64,000 nucleotides of DNA from Cladorhizidae sp. MBARI D1340-BT2 (GCA_028752905.1 JAQNBH010000017.1:34877364-34941363), one strand, 5' to 3'. Shown: positions 25,619 to 36,917, numbered from the stretch's first letter. Numbers and translations are program-made. The notes: generated by a model from the sequence alone, not told the origin.

Positions 25619-26489
25619 GGGAGGGGTGAGCTTATCTGCAAGCTTGCATAGCCACTCTCAGTTGTAGGTATTGGTTGGAACACATCGCCTACAAGATTAT
25701 CTTGAAACATGGTTTCATGACCTGGCATATTACAGGTCAAGTAAGGCTTTAGGTGTCCTGAATTGACCTTGCTTTTCATGGCATTGCCATTACCATCCTG
25801 CAACGTGCAGAGTCCCATAGGAGTGATGTCAGATATTTCGTAAGGCCCCAATCAGTCTTACCTGTCACCTTTCATTGATGCTTTTTGTACATTCTTCTTC
25901 AAGACATGGTCACCTACAGCAAACAACAAATAATTTTTAAACATGTGCATATCTTCAAGCCTATACTTAAGTATGCAATTTTTTAATAACATAAAATGAA
26001 TTGGATAAAGTTCTATATATGCAAAATGTCTTTTAAATTACACTTTGAAACTTTGAAACTAATTTTAACTCAACAATAATAACGATTAACTTCCCTTCCT
26101 CTCTGTATCAACAAAACAAGAGCTATGGCATCCTAAATATCTTAATTTTGGTCATATCAATTATTACTCTATTGCAAACTGGAAGTGTTTTAAGCGCTTG
26201 GCATCAAAATACAACTTGTGCTTGGCCTCGGCTTCTTCAATTTTTTCTCGTACCTGTTCATCCAGGGCCTGTACCTAAGTGAATACAGACGTGAAATACA
26301 CATGATAAAAAGAGTTGCTGTGGATCATATTACATACATACATCAATATGAAAACTGCCAATAATTTCATTCAATTCAAAATGCAGAGTTTCCAAATCAT
26401 AATAATAGTCTGCCATTAGACAATCTTTACCTTTGCTACATGATCTTCCAAGTCTATTTTAATCTCTTCAGGAGGCAGGGGCAGAGAAA

Positions 26490-26640
26490 CTACGAGAATT
26501 CCTACAAAAGACCAAACTACTTCCCCATGAAGCTGCATGGAAGGATGTTTACATTAATTCCAATTTGACCCATGCACAGGCCGAAGAAGAAGACCATCTT
26601 AGAACCAGGCTTAGAGTGAAAAACCAGAGTTGGATTGGTT
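26490..26640 (+). pseudogene. LINE-like coding scrap (PHEAAWKDVYINSNLTHAQAE)
   Basis: A short frame reads LREFLQKTK then PHEAAWKDVY and LTHAQAEEE. Nearly the same peptide recurs in each 577-bp repeat at 26930-27000 and 32600-32670. Together with the endonuclease-like peptide in the repeat, a non-LTR retrotransposon origin is likely but not proven. Confidence 0.35.
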
Positions 26641-26648
26641 AATAGACA

Positions 26649-27225
26649 CAGTCTCTCTCCCCACCTACCTGGATACCTCCCTTCTTTGTCTTTATTTCAA
26701 GGCCAGAGCAATTCAGATTGACAGTCAACCCATGTGGATGTCTGATGGCTATTGTGTTGTTAGGATTGATAGAAACAGACATGGTGGGGGAGTTGCCATG
26801 TACATTTAGTTCACTATTCACATACAATATTTTGTTCACTGGTAAATGTATATACTATAATTATAATTTGCATTCTGTGTCTGTGTTTTTTATAGACCAC
26901 TCAGCTGCCTTTGGCCTTCCTACTATATACCCCATGAAGCCGCATGGAAGAATGTTTACTAATCCTGACCTAACCCATGCACAGGCCGAAGAAAAAGTGC
27001 TCCATTGTATTCAAGGTTTAGTTAATGCCATTCCTTTATGGCACTCCTTCCCTTGTAGGAACATGGACAGATGGCGTGTAGGAGCTTTACCTGATACTTC
27101 TCAATGATGGATGAATATACTTACAGTTATGATTGATTTTGAACACTAATAATGTTAAATTTGTAGCTAGCTAGATTATCTTGCTAGATACAGCTAAAGT
27201 ATACTCCTCTGGGCCCTCTCTCCTC
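26649..27225. repeat. Left copy of a 577-bp direct repeat (LINE-like content)
   Basis: From CAGTCTCTCTCC to CTCTCTCCTC this segment is repeated at 32317-32893 with about one substitution and two 1-bp indels. One frame reads DGYCVVRIDRNRHGGGVAMYI-like, typical of the endonuclease of CR1/L2-type LINEs; another contains LTHAQAEEK. The two copies bracket 5.1 kb containing piggyBac-1. Confidence 0.9.
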
Positions 27226-27455
27226 CGATTAAACGCCGTAAGCGCCATATGGCGCGAGACCTTACATCCTTCGCCACACAAAAATATATAAAATGAACCG
27301 TTACGAGCTAACAGCCCCGGTTGGGTTCTGCACATGCCTAGTAGACTAGAGAACGTCACAAAAATGATTATTTCCGGTTGATGCATCGTGCAACAAAAAT
27401 CCTGCGGTTGAACGCCATTTTTGTTGGTCGAGCTTTTTTTTAAAACTGCTCAAAG
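27226..27455. other. Leader upstream of piggyBac-1
   Basis: GC-richer than its surroundings with CGCCATATGGCGCG (27242-27256), an inverted repeat. The sequence ACGCCGTA at 27234 has an inverted partner TACGGCGT at 32305-32312, at the other edge of the bracketed segment. Confidence 0.4.
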
Positions 27456-28738
27456 ATGCTCTCCTGTGAGGACGTTATTTCTCAACTTTTAGCCGACGAT
27501 TCTGGCGATTCTGGGTCAGATTCATTTGGGGAAGAAGGTGAAGACATCTATGCATACCGAGGAAACACTCTGGATCCAGTTGCTCTAAGAGAAGAGGCGC
27601 GCTTGGATGGACTTCTCGATTGTAAGTTTCTTCTAACCTTAGCGCTTCATAGCCTTTGTTTACCATAGTCAACTGAGGGTGTACTATTGCCAAATACTAG
27701 CTTATTCTGTTGGTATTCCAAATTCAGACAGGATAGTTATAGGAAAAAAGTTATAGCTAAGAGTGTAGGTTGGAGTTGTTGAGTTGTTGATTTTCATTTG
27801 AATTTGAATTTTCAAATGTTGACCACAAACTTGATATATATATATATCTTGTTTTTCCCACCCTCCCCACTACTTTTCCTACAGCATCAGATGATGAGAG
27901 TGGAGATGAGGCATCTATGACTCCTTTTGTTACATTGGAGGATGAGGAAGCCTTGCCTGAAGTCTCTACAGGGCGTGGGAACACGACTGGTGCTGGAGTT
28001 GTGCGAGGGAGAGGCGGGCGAGGGAGTACTGGCCGAGGGAGAGGCGGGCGAGGGAGTACTGGCCAAGGGGGAAGTAGCTCAAGTGGTAGTGGAGTCGTAA
28101 GTGTTGCTAGTGGTCCTCCAAAAGGTACTGGTAGTAGGCGGGCCAGAGGTTATAGGCGTGTGCGAGCATCGGGCACTGGTTCTGTCCGAGCATCTGGCAC
28201 TGGTTCTGCCCAAGCATCTGGCACTGGTTCTAGGCTAACTGAGGTCACAGGTAAGTGGGAAATAAAGGAGCCAACTCCTTTGAAATTGGACTATACAGCA
28301 ACAGCTGGTCCAACTTCTTCATTGCTTGGTGCATCAAGTACATTTTTAGATGCATTTTACCTTTTTTTAACTCTTGAAGTGTGGGTAGCAGAGACGAACA
28401 GTTACGTTTCTAGGATGGCTCGTCTCTCCAGGCCATGGGTAGATACTAATATGTGACCCAATTTGCGAAAACTCACCTAAACGGGGGAAAGCATTAATTG
28501 AGATATTACCGTTTTAGTAAATAAGACGATTTTTTGGTGTTTGTGCCAATGGCTATAACTATCCTTTTAGTTTATATATAAACCAGTGGCAGTCATAAGC
28601 CCAGGCGCTATTTCTAGAAGGAGAAATAAGCCTTTACTGTAAGATAGGTCGATACTTACCGTTCGTGAACGGAGGCGTTGCTATGCTCTTTTCGCGCGCA
28701 TTAGGCGCGCTAAGTTTGGTTGCAATCCTGTAGTGGCG

Positions 28739-30247
28739 ATGTCCAGTTCACAGAACGTAGCCAGCGCTCTCAACAGGTGGGCCAGGGAAGGACGAGACCT
28801 GGTAGGAAGCTCTGACGAACACGCCCTCAATGAACTATTAGCAGATTACTTCACCTTGGATGGGCCAAGTATGGTAATATTTACACCCTCAATAGATCAT
28901 TGAATTTTACTGTACAGGCACTGAAGACAACGAGTTCAATGAAGTAATGGAATCTGATGGTAACTTTCAAAGCATGATATAATACGAAATAATACTTAAT
29001 ACTATAAAAAATACATTAAAATGAAATTTAGAATCTTCAGAAGATGATGAGACTGTGGTGATGAAGATCCACCTCTCTTCTCCACTCTTGAGGAGGACCT
29101 CTTCTCACCATTGAGCGGACACCCATCCCAGACTCCATCATCACTACCACAGCCTTCTTCATCAATAGCACTTGAGCCAGCAGCACTTCCCTTTATTGTA
29201 GGTGTAACACATGGCATCTGCATAATAAACATGGCCATTATTCCATTAGGATCCCAAACTTACAGCATTCTTGCTGAAGGGGTGTGGCTGTGTGATGTTT
29301 AAAGGAAAACCATGCTCCTCACAGTTTACTGCAGAGCACTACCAAGACGTGAGAGACCAATGTGCATCACTGAGCAGGGAACAGGTCGATATGGTAATCC
29401 TGGGACAAATTATGGCAAATATTAATAATGAAGACACAGTAGGGGAAGGATCACACCATACCACATTACCACGGCAGAGGTCCAGGATAGTCTTCTATCA
29501 CCATGGTTTGAGGATTTGCAAGGTCACCTTCCTTATGCTGCATAGTATTGGTAGGTACAATGTCATACTATACTGTGGGAAATATTATTACAGTACAACA
29601 ATGTATCTAACACTCTAGGAATAGACAGATTTAAATCCCTCAAAACCCACTACACTGCTGTGGGTCTGACTACAAGAGAACATGGCAACCACAAAAGGCT
29701 ACCTCACAACAGACTGCCCTTGGCTGTCACCAGGAATGTAGTCAGGTTTGGCTTGCTGAAGCAAAAATACAGAAGGACAAAGGTCGGGTGCCTACAAGAC
29801 ATTGCTGATGTTGTCAACAGTTCCACAAAAGCGAACAATGCCCAGTTGGTGGGGAGGGAAGACGGAACTATTTTAGTTCCACAGTACAACTGGGCAAACT
29901 ACTTCACAAAGTACTACAGGAGACAGGCATTTGTTGGGATCAAGACATTTCACCGCTTGAAGTTCTCATCAAAAGAACTAGGAGTTGCTATGGTCAGGAC
30001 AGGGACGGATGCGATAGAGAAAAGGCTGCCTCTTCTAGTGGAACAGTATAAAGACTGGAAGCCACATAAAAATGAACTCGCCCCACAATTATACCAGAAG
30101 GTCTTACTCCAGGAAGGAAGAAATACCTTTTCGAAAAAATACGAGAATTCTGTCCCCCTCATTGTCAGGATATTGTTTGTCCTGATCCAAGTCCTGCAAC
30201 CAGAATGCCTCTCCGAATCAACTGCACCTTGCCTCCTCAGAACATAA
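28739..30247 (+). CDS. Putative transposase of the TA-duplicating element, uncharacterised family
   Basis: ATG at 28739 (MSSSQNVASALNRW). Inferred exons: 28739-28867; 28920-28961 (acidic, EDNEFNEVME); about 29052-29200 (EEDLFSPLSGHPSQ, one frame slip near 29050); 29276-29551 (CGCVMFKGKPCSS and FTAEHYQDVR, then LGQIMA, and a HHGLRICK segment); 29619-30247 (REHGNHKRLPHN, NVVRFGLL, VPQYNWANYF, GIKTFHRLKFSS). I recall similar proteins annotated as uncharacterised in cnidarians and other invertebrates, but I know no named domain. A Cys pair (CGC ... CSS) near the start of exon 4 could bind metal. No DDE triad can be assigned by eye. Being the only gene between the inverted repeats makes it the candidate transposase; the stop at 30247 may be premature. 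Confidence 0.55.
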
Positions 30248-31015
30248 CCCCATCACCTAAAAGAAGATGTCAACTTTATTCATCATAGCTTCTTATTATA
30301 TCATAAACTTTGTATATCATAACTAGTTAGCTATCAAACATTATTTTCTAGCAGATAAGTCACATGAAAATGTAGCAAACATGTTTAACTAGAAGCAAGC
30401 TAGCAATAATAAGAGGTGAACTTACCATAATTTATTCTCAACTTGTTTCTAAAGAATCAATAAAGTTCAACTTTGTTACAGAAGCAAACTACATAAGATT
30501 AGATGTCAAACATAGTTGATCAACTCATTCTACAACATATACAACTCCTAACTAACTAATCCTCCAGTCGTCCATACTATTCTTCCATCTTTTTAGGCCG
30601 AGGGCGTGGCAATAGCTCGAACAAAACTACGCAAGATTAGCCAAACATAGCTGATCAACTCTTTCTACAACTCCTAACTAACTAATCTGTACCTTACCGC
30701 TGCTTAGAAAGAGTCCTACTCCAGTCGTCCATACTATCCTTCCATTTTTTAGACCCTGGGCGTGGCAATAGAACGCCAAGGGCGTGGTAATAGCTCTAAT
30801 TACATGTTTACGGAAGTATACGGCTTCGTTTCGCCCGCACCCTGACAACGCTTTATAAACGCAATAATCCTATTGTTGTACTTGAAGGAGCGCAACTATT
30901 CATGCTATAGCTCGAAGGAAACATCAAATAGTTTCAAACTTTTAGGATATGATCATTAGGTATCATAGGTGCCGATTATTAAATAATTTCACTTTTTTTT
31001 AAACCCCCATTTAGG
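30248..31015. other. Non-coding right half of the TA element with internal direct repeat
   Basis: No gene. Blocks around CCAGTCGTCCATACTAT and GGGCGTGGCAATAG recur at about 30562-30620 and 30722-30775, with TAACTAACTAATC before each, a diverged duplication of about 160 bp. Confidence 0.6.
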
Positions 31016-31609
31016 TGGGTTTTCGCAAATTCGGTCACATATAGAGGAAATGAAAGCTTTTGTAGGAATGTTGATAATAATGGGAGTTTCCACACTTCCA
31101 TACTTAGAATTGTACTGGTCCACTAATCACTCGGATTTGTCTGGATCTTTGGTTCGTAAAGTAATGCCTAGGACTCGGTTTTTGGAGCTAATGCGTTATG
31201 TACATGTAAATTCTATTGATGGTTTGTTGGTTACAAATTTGATAGAAGCTTGTTTATTGAATTCATTTATTTTGTTTTCTTCTGTCCGAGCTCCAATATC
31301 AGTAAGGAAGGGTAATTATCTAGAAGCTAGGATTGTTCTAGCTAAATCTTTGATTGGTTCTTTCTCTTCTCGGCAGCGTGCAGGTCAACTTTGTAGTCAG
31401 GCAAATAGTCAGCTAGATCGCCTCAATTTAAAACTAGGTCATTTCCCACAGTGCTGTGCAAAGAAGCGCTGTGTAGTTTGCATTGTAAAGGTTACAGGCA
31501 TGAGGCAAGGTCCCAGTGTTGTTTTTGTAAGGTTCCTTTGTGTGGTGGATCAACAGGCCGTGACTGTTTTCGTAATACCATACCTTGGTGGACTATCAGT
31601 AATGTTTAT

Positions 31610-31735
31610 GCACCCCCTGCTCCTTTCTGTGCTTCTCTCTTGTTCCCTGCTCCTTCGTCTACTTCTCTCTTGTTCCCTGCTCCTTCGTCTACTTCTCTCG
31701 TTCCCTGTTCCTTCGTCTACTTCTCTCGTCTCTCC
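31610..31735. repeat. Short minisatellite, about 3 to 4 copies (CTCTTGTTCCCTGCTCCTTCG type)
   Basis: Units of about 31-36 bp containing TTCCCTGCTCCTTCGTCTAC repeat between 31618 and 31735, beyond the piggyBac C-terminus. Confidence 0.85.
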
Positions 31736-31799
31736 AGTATTCAAGTGTTATTCTTATCCTGGTATCTCATGTTTGTGTAGAATAAAAACATGGTGAAAT

Positions 31800-32316
31800 A
31801 TCATGCCGGAGACCAAGCAAGCTATACCCAAGACTGAGCAAGTTCTACTCTACCCGTGACAGCAAGACCGGAGCTCTACCCAAGACACTCCCTTACATAA
31901 TTGTGTTTTATATTATGGTTTTATTCTAGTATGTGTTAGCATTTTCACTCTCTTATAATTTGTTTTTTGTATTATTATGTGTTAGCATTTTGATGGGGAA
32001 AACAACCCACTGGCTTTGCAGCTGGTAGAGGGTTTGTAAATAGATGCTCCATCTTGTGTTGGCATTATAATAGTGTGAAAATATGAAAATATTCACCCCC
32101 AAGAAGATGACAAGGTTTTATAATGCTGGTTAGTTCTGCCCAGTTGGTAAGGAAGGCTCGATTTTTTTACAGGAAGTAGAGCTATCATGTGGCTGAATAT
32201 GATCCAAGTTTCATGGGTGGAGTCCCTGCAGAACGGAAGATCTAAAAATAATAAGTAAAATACCTCGTTAATTCATGAATAATTTGCCCGCGGGTACTAG
32301 GAATACGGCGTGCAAT
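31800..32316. other. Unassigned spacer
   Basis: AT-rich; two similar stretches (TTTTATATTATGGTTTTATTCTAG / TGTTAGCATTTT words at 31905-31995) but no gene. Confidence 0.45.
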
Positions 32317-32893
32317 CAGTCTCTCTCCCCACCTACCTGGATACCTCCCTTCTTTGTCTTTATTTCAAGGCCAGAGCAATTCAGATTGACAGTCAACCCA
32401 TGTGGATGTCTGATGGCTATTGTGTTGTTAGGATTGATAGAAACAGACATGGTGGGGGAGTTGCCATGTACATTTAGTTCACTATTCACATACAATATTT
32501 TGTTCACTGGTAAATGTATATACTATAATTATAATTTGCATTCTGTGTCTTGTGTTTTTTATAGACCACTCAGCTGCCTTTGGCCTTCCTACTATATACC
32601 CCATGAAGCCGCATGGAAGAATGTTTACTAATCCTGACCTAACCCATGCACAGGCCGAAGAAAAAGTGCTCCATTGTATTCAAGGTTTAGTTAATGCAAT
32701 TCCTTTATGGCACTCCTTCCCTTGTAGGAACATGGACAGATGGCGTGTAGGAGCTTTACCTGATACTTCTCAATGATGGATGAATATACTTCAGTTATGA
32801 TTGATTTTGAACACTAATAATGTTAAATTTGTAGCTAGCTAGATTATCTTGCTAGATACAGCTAAAGTATACTCCTCTGGGCCCTCTCTCCTC
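32317..32893. repeat. Right copy of the 577-bp direct repeat
   Basis: Matches 26649-27225 almost base for base. Its right flank (TCAAGCTAATACATTAGG) differs from that of the left copy. Confidence 0.9.
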
Positions 32894-33874
32894 TCAAGCT
32901 AATACATTAGGACTATTAATTCAAGGTAATACTATTGTACACCAACAAATATACACACACATCTCTCATATAGTATATTATGCCATATCACAGAGATTCA
33001 GCTACAGCATATTCCAGAGGACATCCAATAGCCTAAGCATTTCAAAAGCATGTCTACTAGAAATGAATGCAAGACATTGTGTGGAGAGCATTTGAACACA
33101 TTGCTAAAATATTGTCCTACTCCCAAGCATACACTGATCTGCAAATTATTGATGTCATCAGTAATATGAAATTATTCCTCACAGGTTTTAAGCTCAATAC
33201 ACTATCATTTCCATTTTAGACCTTTGTCCGTAACGATCATTTCTATTTTAGAAAATTTGCTAAGTCAGAATAAAACTTCACTTGAGCTTAAGGAAGCTGA
33301 TCTATCGTGGGATTCCCCACGATTTTTTTTATAACACTCACAAATCTCAGTTCTCCTGCTATTTCAGAAGCAGGCTTTGACTTTTTTCTTTCTCTCCTTT
33401 TCTGAAGTCTATTTGCAAATCAAGCAGATAGCTGTAAGATTTGGAATCTGCAGCTGCGTACGTATGTTTTAGTACGCATCTGCAAGACAACCAATTCCAA
33501 ATCACGCTTCCAAAGCTAGATGGCACTAAATCTGCAGCTAGCGTTGTAGTTTTCCATCACTACATCAGTAGACTTTCTGCGGACTAGACCAGTGCAGCTG
33601 CTAATACAGCTGTGCCATGGTTTGTAGTTAAAGCTTTCTCACAGCACTCTCTAGACAAGATATATTGTAAACCACAAAATAAGCAAGCTCAAGGGGACCG
33701 CAACCATTTTTGTAGTAAAGTGTTAAAAAACTTGTGGTTACCACTTTATAGCTCGACCATAGATTCGGCAAACTTCATAGTATGGACTTGATATATAGCT
33801 CGAAAGATAGGTCTCTCTGTGTGCTCTCTTGATAATAAAACATTTTTCATAGCTACAACTATATATACCCAAGT
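32894..33874. other. Unassigned spacer with a small foldback (33437-33502)
   Basis: No gene seen. GATTTGGAAT at about 33438 pairs with ATTCCAAATC at about 33493, enclosing a second pair CTGCGTACGTA / TAGTACGCATCTGCA, so a 60-bp hairpin is possible. Confidence 0.5.
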
Positions 33875-36800
33875 CACTGGCGTAGGAACAGGGGGGGGGC
33901 CAGGGCCCCCCTAATTTTTATAAATTAACATTACAATGTGTAGAGCTGTACCATTTTACACTGACCATCTGTGTATAAAGCACTTGACTTTACCATAATT
34001 ATGATTGGCATGCACTGCCAGACAAGACATGCCGAGGTCATTTTATGATGTGGTTATGGCTTTCATTTATAGCTGGTCAGGTGCTCACAGATCTCAATCT
34101 TCAAAAGATCAATGAATTTCATACTTGCATGACCTTTGCATGATCTCATGCATGAGTGACCTATGACTCATGCTTGACCTCATGTTCTAGACAGTGTATG
34201 CCACTGGTAAAGTCAAGTCACAGTGTTTCAAGATGTCACAGAAGAAACTTGGAAGTTATTTTAAATTAGCTTCCCAATCTCAATCTCCTAACTTGGAATC
34301 TCAGGGAGACAAAGGTACAGTTGAACACAGCCAGCTAATTCTTTTGATAACAATCTGTCAAAATCTAGGTGCCACCTGTGAAGCTGATAGTGTTTCACGG
34401 AAGAAACTTGAAAGATCAGCTTCTCAATCTGAATGTCTAGATGAAAGATGACAGAGGTATTCTACTAGGGTTATGAATACACACAACTTGCTAAATATTT
34501 TTATAAAATAAAATTTAGGTGGCACTTGTGACTCTGGTACTGATGGATGTAATGGTGAACCAGGCCCACATGACTGTCAGTGTCAATGTTGTATTGACTT
34601 GACCACTCTTAATCAACCATCTGATGTTACAGAGTCAGTAACCTTCTACACTGATAAGAAAAGCGGCCATAAAAAATCACATTTAAGGCGAATACAACCA
34701 TGTTGGTTTAAACTGTACCCCTGGATCACAGTTTGTACATCCAAACACAGAGTTTTCTGCGTACATTGTCGTAATGCCAATTATCAAGGTTTATGGACCT
34801 TTCCCAACTATCAAAAATCAGCATTTATTACTGAAGGGTTTGCAAATTGGAAGAAAGCCCTCCAAAAGTTTAGGGAGCATGAGAGCAGCTGCATGCACAG
34901 AGAAGCTTTGCTAAAATTGGCTGCTTCCAATACTCAGACCCTAGGAGTTGGTGCAAAGTTAGCTACTCAGCATGCTACCAACCAAAAGCATCACAGATTT
35001 ATGTTGATGAAACTTCTTACTAGCATTCAATATCTAGTACGACAGGGGCTTCCTCTTCGAGGGCACAAAGAAGATAATGACAATTTTGAAGGTAATTTGT
35101 ACCAACTTTTGCTGCTCTTAACTAAAGATTGTGAGGATATGAAAACATGGATTCAAAAAAGGGAGTATATTTCTCCGGATATAATTAATGAACTTATAAA
35201 TATTATGGGCCAAAATGTTTTGAGAACAATACTGGCAGAAATTAAGACTGCTTTGTGGTTTGCTATTATAGCTGATGAGGCTACCGATGTTTCACATCAT
35301 GAACAGATGTCTCTCTCAATTCGATGGGTGGATGATATTTATCACATCCATGAAGACACTATAGGTCTTATTCAATTGCCAAATACCAAGGCAGAAACCA
35401 TATTTAGTGCTATTAAAGATGTCTTAATCAGATGTTCATTGCCTATTTTGCAGTGCCGTGGACAGGCTTTTGATGGTGCATCAATGAGTGGTATACGAAA
35501 TGGTATACAAGCATTGGTTAAAAAGGAGACAAATCAAGCGCTTTATGTTCACTGCTTGGCCCACAGTTTGAATTTGTGCTTAAAAGATGTCACCAAAAAT
35601 TGCAAATTTATGAGAGATATCATGGGTTTTATTCATGATTTAGTTCAGTTAATAAGATTTTCTCCAAAGAGGCTATATATCTTTGTTTGATTCTTTAAGA
35701 AAATCTGTAAGCATTAACACTGGAGAAATGTTGCCTTCATTAAGATTGCTTTGCCCAACTCGATGGACCGTAAGACATACATCAATAGATATATAGTATC
35801 CTAAAGAATTATGAGATCTTACAATCTGCTTTAGAAGAGATTGAAAGTGGCAATGATGAGTATGCAGCAAAGGGTAGTGGACTTTTGACATCCATGCAGA
35901 AGTTTGATACTTTATTTGCTTTAAAACTTGCTTACCTGATTTTTTCAGCAGCTGAACAGCTTTCATGCAATCTCCAAGCCAAGGATACAACAGTTCAGGA
36001 AGCATTGCGTGGGGCTGATCTTCTTTGTTCACATTTAAACTCTATGAGAACTGAGGAAAAGATCAAGTTCAATACATTTTATGATCAAGTTCTCCAGGAG
36101 TCTGCCACTTTGACTGATGAGCCAGATCTTCCACGGGGAAGGAAACGTCCACGAAGAGTTGATGATGGAGCAAGCCCTCATATGTATCAATCCCCAGAGA
36201 TATGCATAGACATGCATATTTTAAAGTTCTTGAAGTAGTTGTTGGTGAGGTAAAAAGAAGGTTTGATCAGGCTGATCTCTATGTCATGAAAGATATAGAA
36301 ACCATTAATTTTTACTAAAATCTGCTAATGGTGAAAACTTCATAGTACCAGATGATGTAAAGATGTTTTTGAACAAAGATGTTGATCAAGACCAGTTGAT
36401 GATTCACCTTTCAATGCTTCCTGATGCCATCAAAACTGCACGTTCGACTTGTGCTGTTACAAAAATAACAAGCATACGAACTATTACCTATGAATCAATC
36501 AGAAATCTATAAAGGCATGTTGGGTGAAGTTGATAAACTCTTAAAACTGTATTTCACTTGCCCAGTTACCTCTGCCACAGCAGAACGTTCGTTTTCATCT
36601 TTACGTAGAATAAAAACATACTTGAGAAGTTCAATGACCCACTGCAGACTGAATAACTTGTTTTTACTATAATTATATACATCAATCAAAAACTGATTCA
36701 CTTGACTTACGAGAGATAGTGGAACAATTTATATCTGTGAACACAAGGAGAAGGAACTATTTTGGATTTTTTTTGTAATAATTATATTGTATTCTTATAT

Positions 36801-36912
36801 TGTAAAACATAGTCATTACCAATTATATAATCACTAAAAAAGCATCCACATCTCTAATATTTAAGGTTACTAATGTGGGCCCCCCTAACCAAATGATCTT
36901 CCTACGCCACTG
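33875..36912 (+). mobile_element. hAT-5: ZMYM1-like hAT with 5-bp target duplication
   Basis: The termini CACTGGCGTAGGAA (33875) and TTCCTACGCCACTG (ending 36912) are inverted copies with one mismatch, with CCCCCCTAA-type words just inside both. CAAGT occurs directly outside both ends (33870-33874, 36913-36917). A 5-bp duplication is known for some hAT clades. Confidence 0.85.
34233..36770 (+). pseudogene. hAT-5 transposase, mostly readable, broken in the second half
   Basis: First exon from 34233 (MSQKKLGSYFKL, the usual N-terminal helix of this group), with at least one intron before the main 363-codon frame at 34599-35690. That frame holds the TTF-type zinc finger (VFCVHCRNAN, GFANWKKALQKFREHE), ARTDE-type core with IIADEATDVSHHEQMS (first catalytic Asp), FDGASMSG (second Asp) and YVHCLAHSLNL. 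Breaks follow near 35685, 35790, 36238 and 36320. The C-terminal dimerisation motif TAERSFSSLRRIKTYLRSSM is at 36575-36640. Only a few changes separate it from an intact gene, so it is one of the younger hAT copies here. Confidence 0.8.
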
Positions 36913-36917
36913 CAAGT

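Larger units (their letters stand above)
18905..26505 (-). pseudogene. Ginger1-b: decayed Ginger1-like integrase + Ulp1 gene, split by a Gypsy element and a MITE
   Basis: Minus-strand coding remnants in order: about 26435-26500 (IKIDLEDHVAK, then a GTAAAG donor); about 26195-26275 (EEAEAKHKLYFDAKR, aligning with the AYYDAKH segment of the first Ginger1 gene); about 25627-25925 (GDHVLKK and the GPY module LGPYEISDI, LKPYL), continuing after the MITE at 24797-24832; about 24464-24580 (SGPWLED), interrupted by the Gypsy element; then 18905-19134 with QALLHVQFPKMGGLQP and the Ulp1 histidine region NTGGH followed by a stop where Trp is expected, then VCASN. The order integrase C-terminus then Ulp1 matches Ginger1. 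Stops (TGA for Trp twice) and a frameshift near 19110 show decay. Catalytic integrase exons and the Ulp1 cysteine are not identifiable. Confidence 0.65.
28452..31039 (+). mobile_element. Unclassified DNA transposon with TA target duplication, inserted in piggyBac-1
   Basis: Terminal inverted repeats of about 35 bp begin TGTGACC(C/G)AATTTGCG on the left and end with the inverted copy at 31039, with three mismatches. The flanks are TA on both sides (28450-28451, 31040-31041). Taking out the element and one TA joins the piggyBac coding frame exactly, which fixes both borders. The interior holds a spliced gene of its own (28739-30247). Confidence 0.88.
27456..31790 (+). pseudogene. piggyBac-1 transposase relic, spliced, split by another transposon, core deleted
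   Basis: Exon 1 (27456-27621) gives an acidic N-terminus; exon 2 (27885 onward, acceptor ACAG, phase matching the GTAAGT donor) is acidic, then carries RG repeats (GRGGRGSTGRGRGG), an ASGTGS repeat and the piggyBac start region TFLDAFYLFLTLEVW. At 28451 it is cut by the element 28452-31039. It resumes at 31042 with EEMKAFVGMLIIMGV and YWSTNHSDL, diagnostic of the DDE_Tnp_1_7 domain. After about 60 codons the catalytic core is missing; the frame jumps to a C-terminal part (KSLIGSFSSRQRAG, LNLKLGHFPQ, KKRCVVC, then Cys-rich zinc-binding pieces to about 31600). None of the three catalytic Asp residues can be placed. No function beyond a relic is expected. Confidence 0.72.

Noticed and set aside
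26649..32893. The 577-bp pair as LTRs of a retrotransposon
   Set aside because: Ends are not TG...CA, no primer site or polypurine tract lies inside, and the enclosed genes are DNA-transposon genes.
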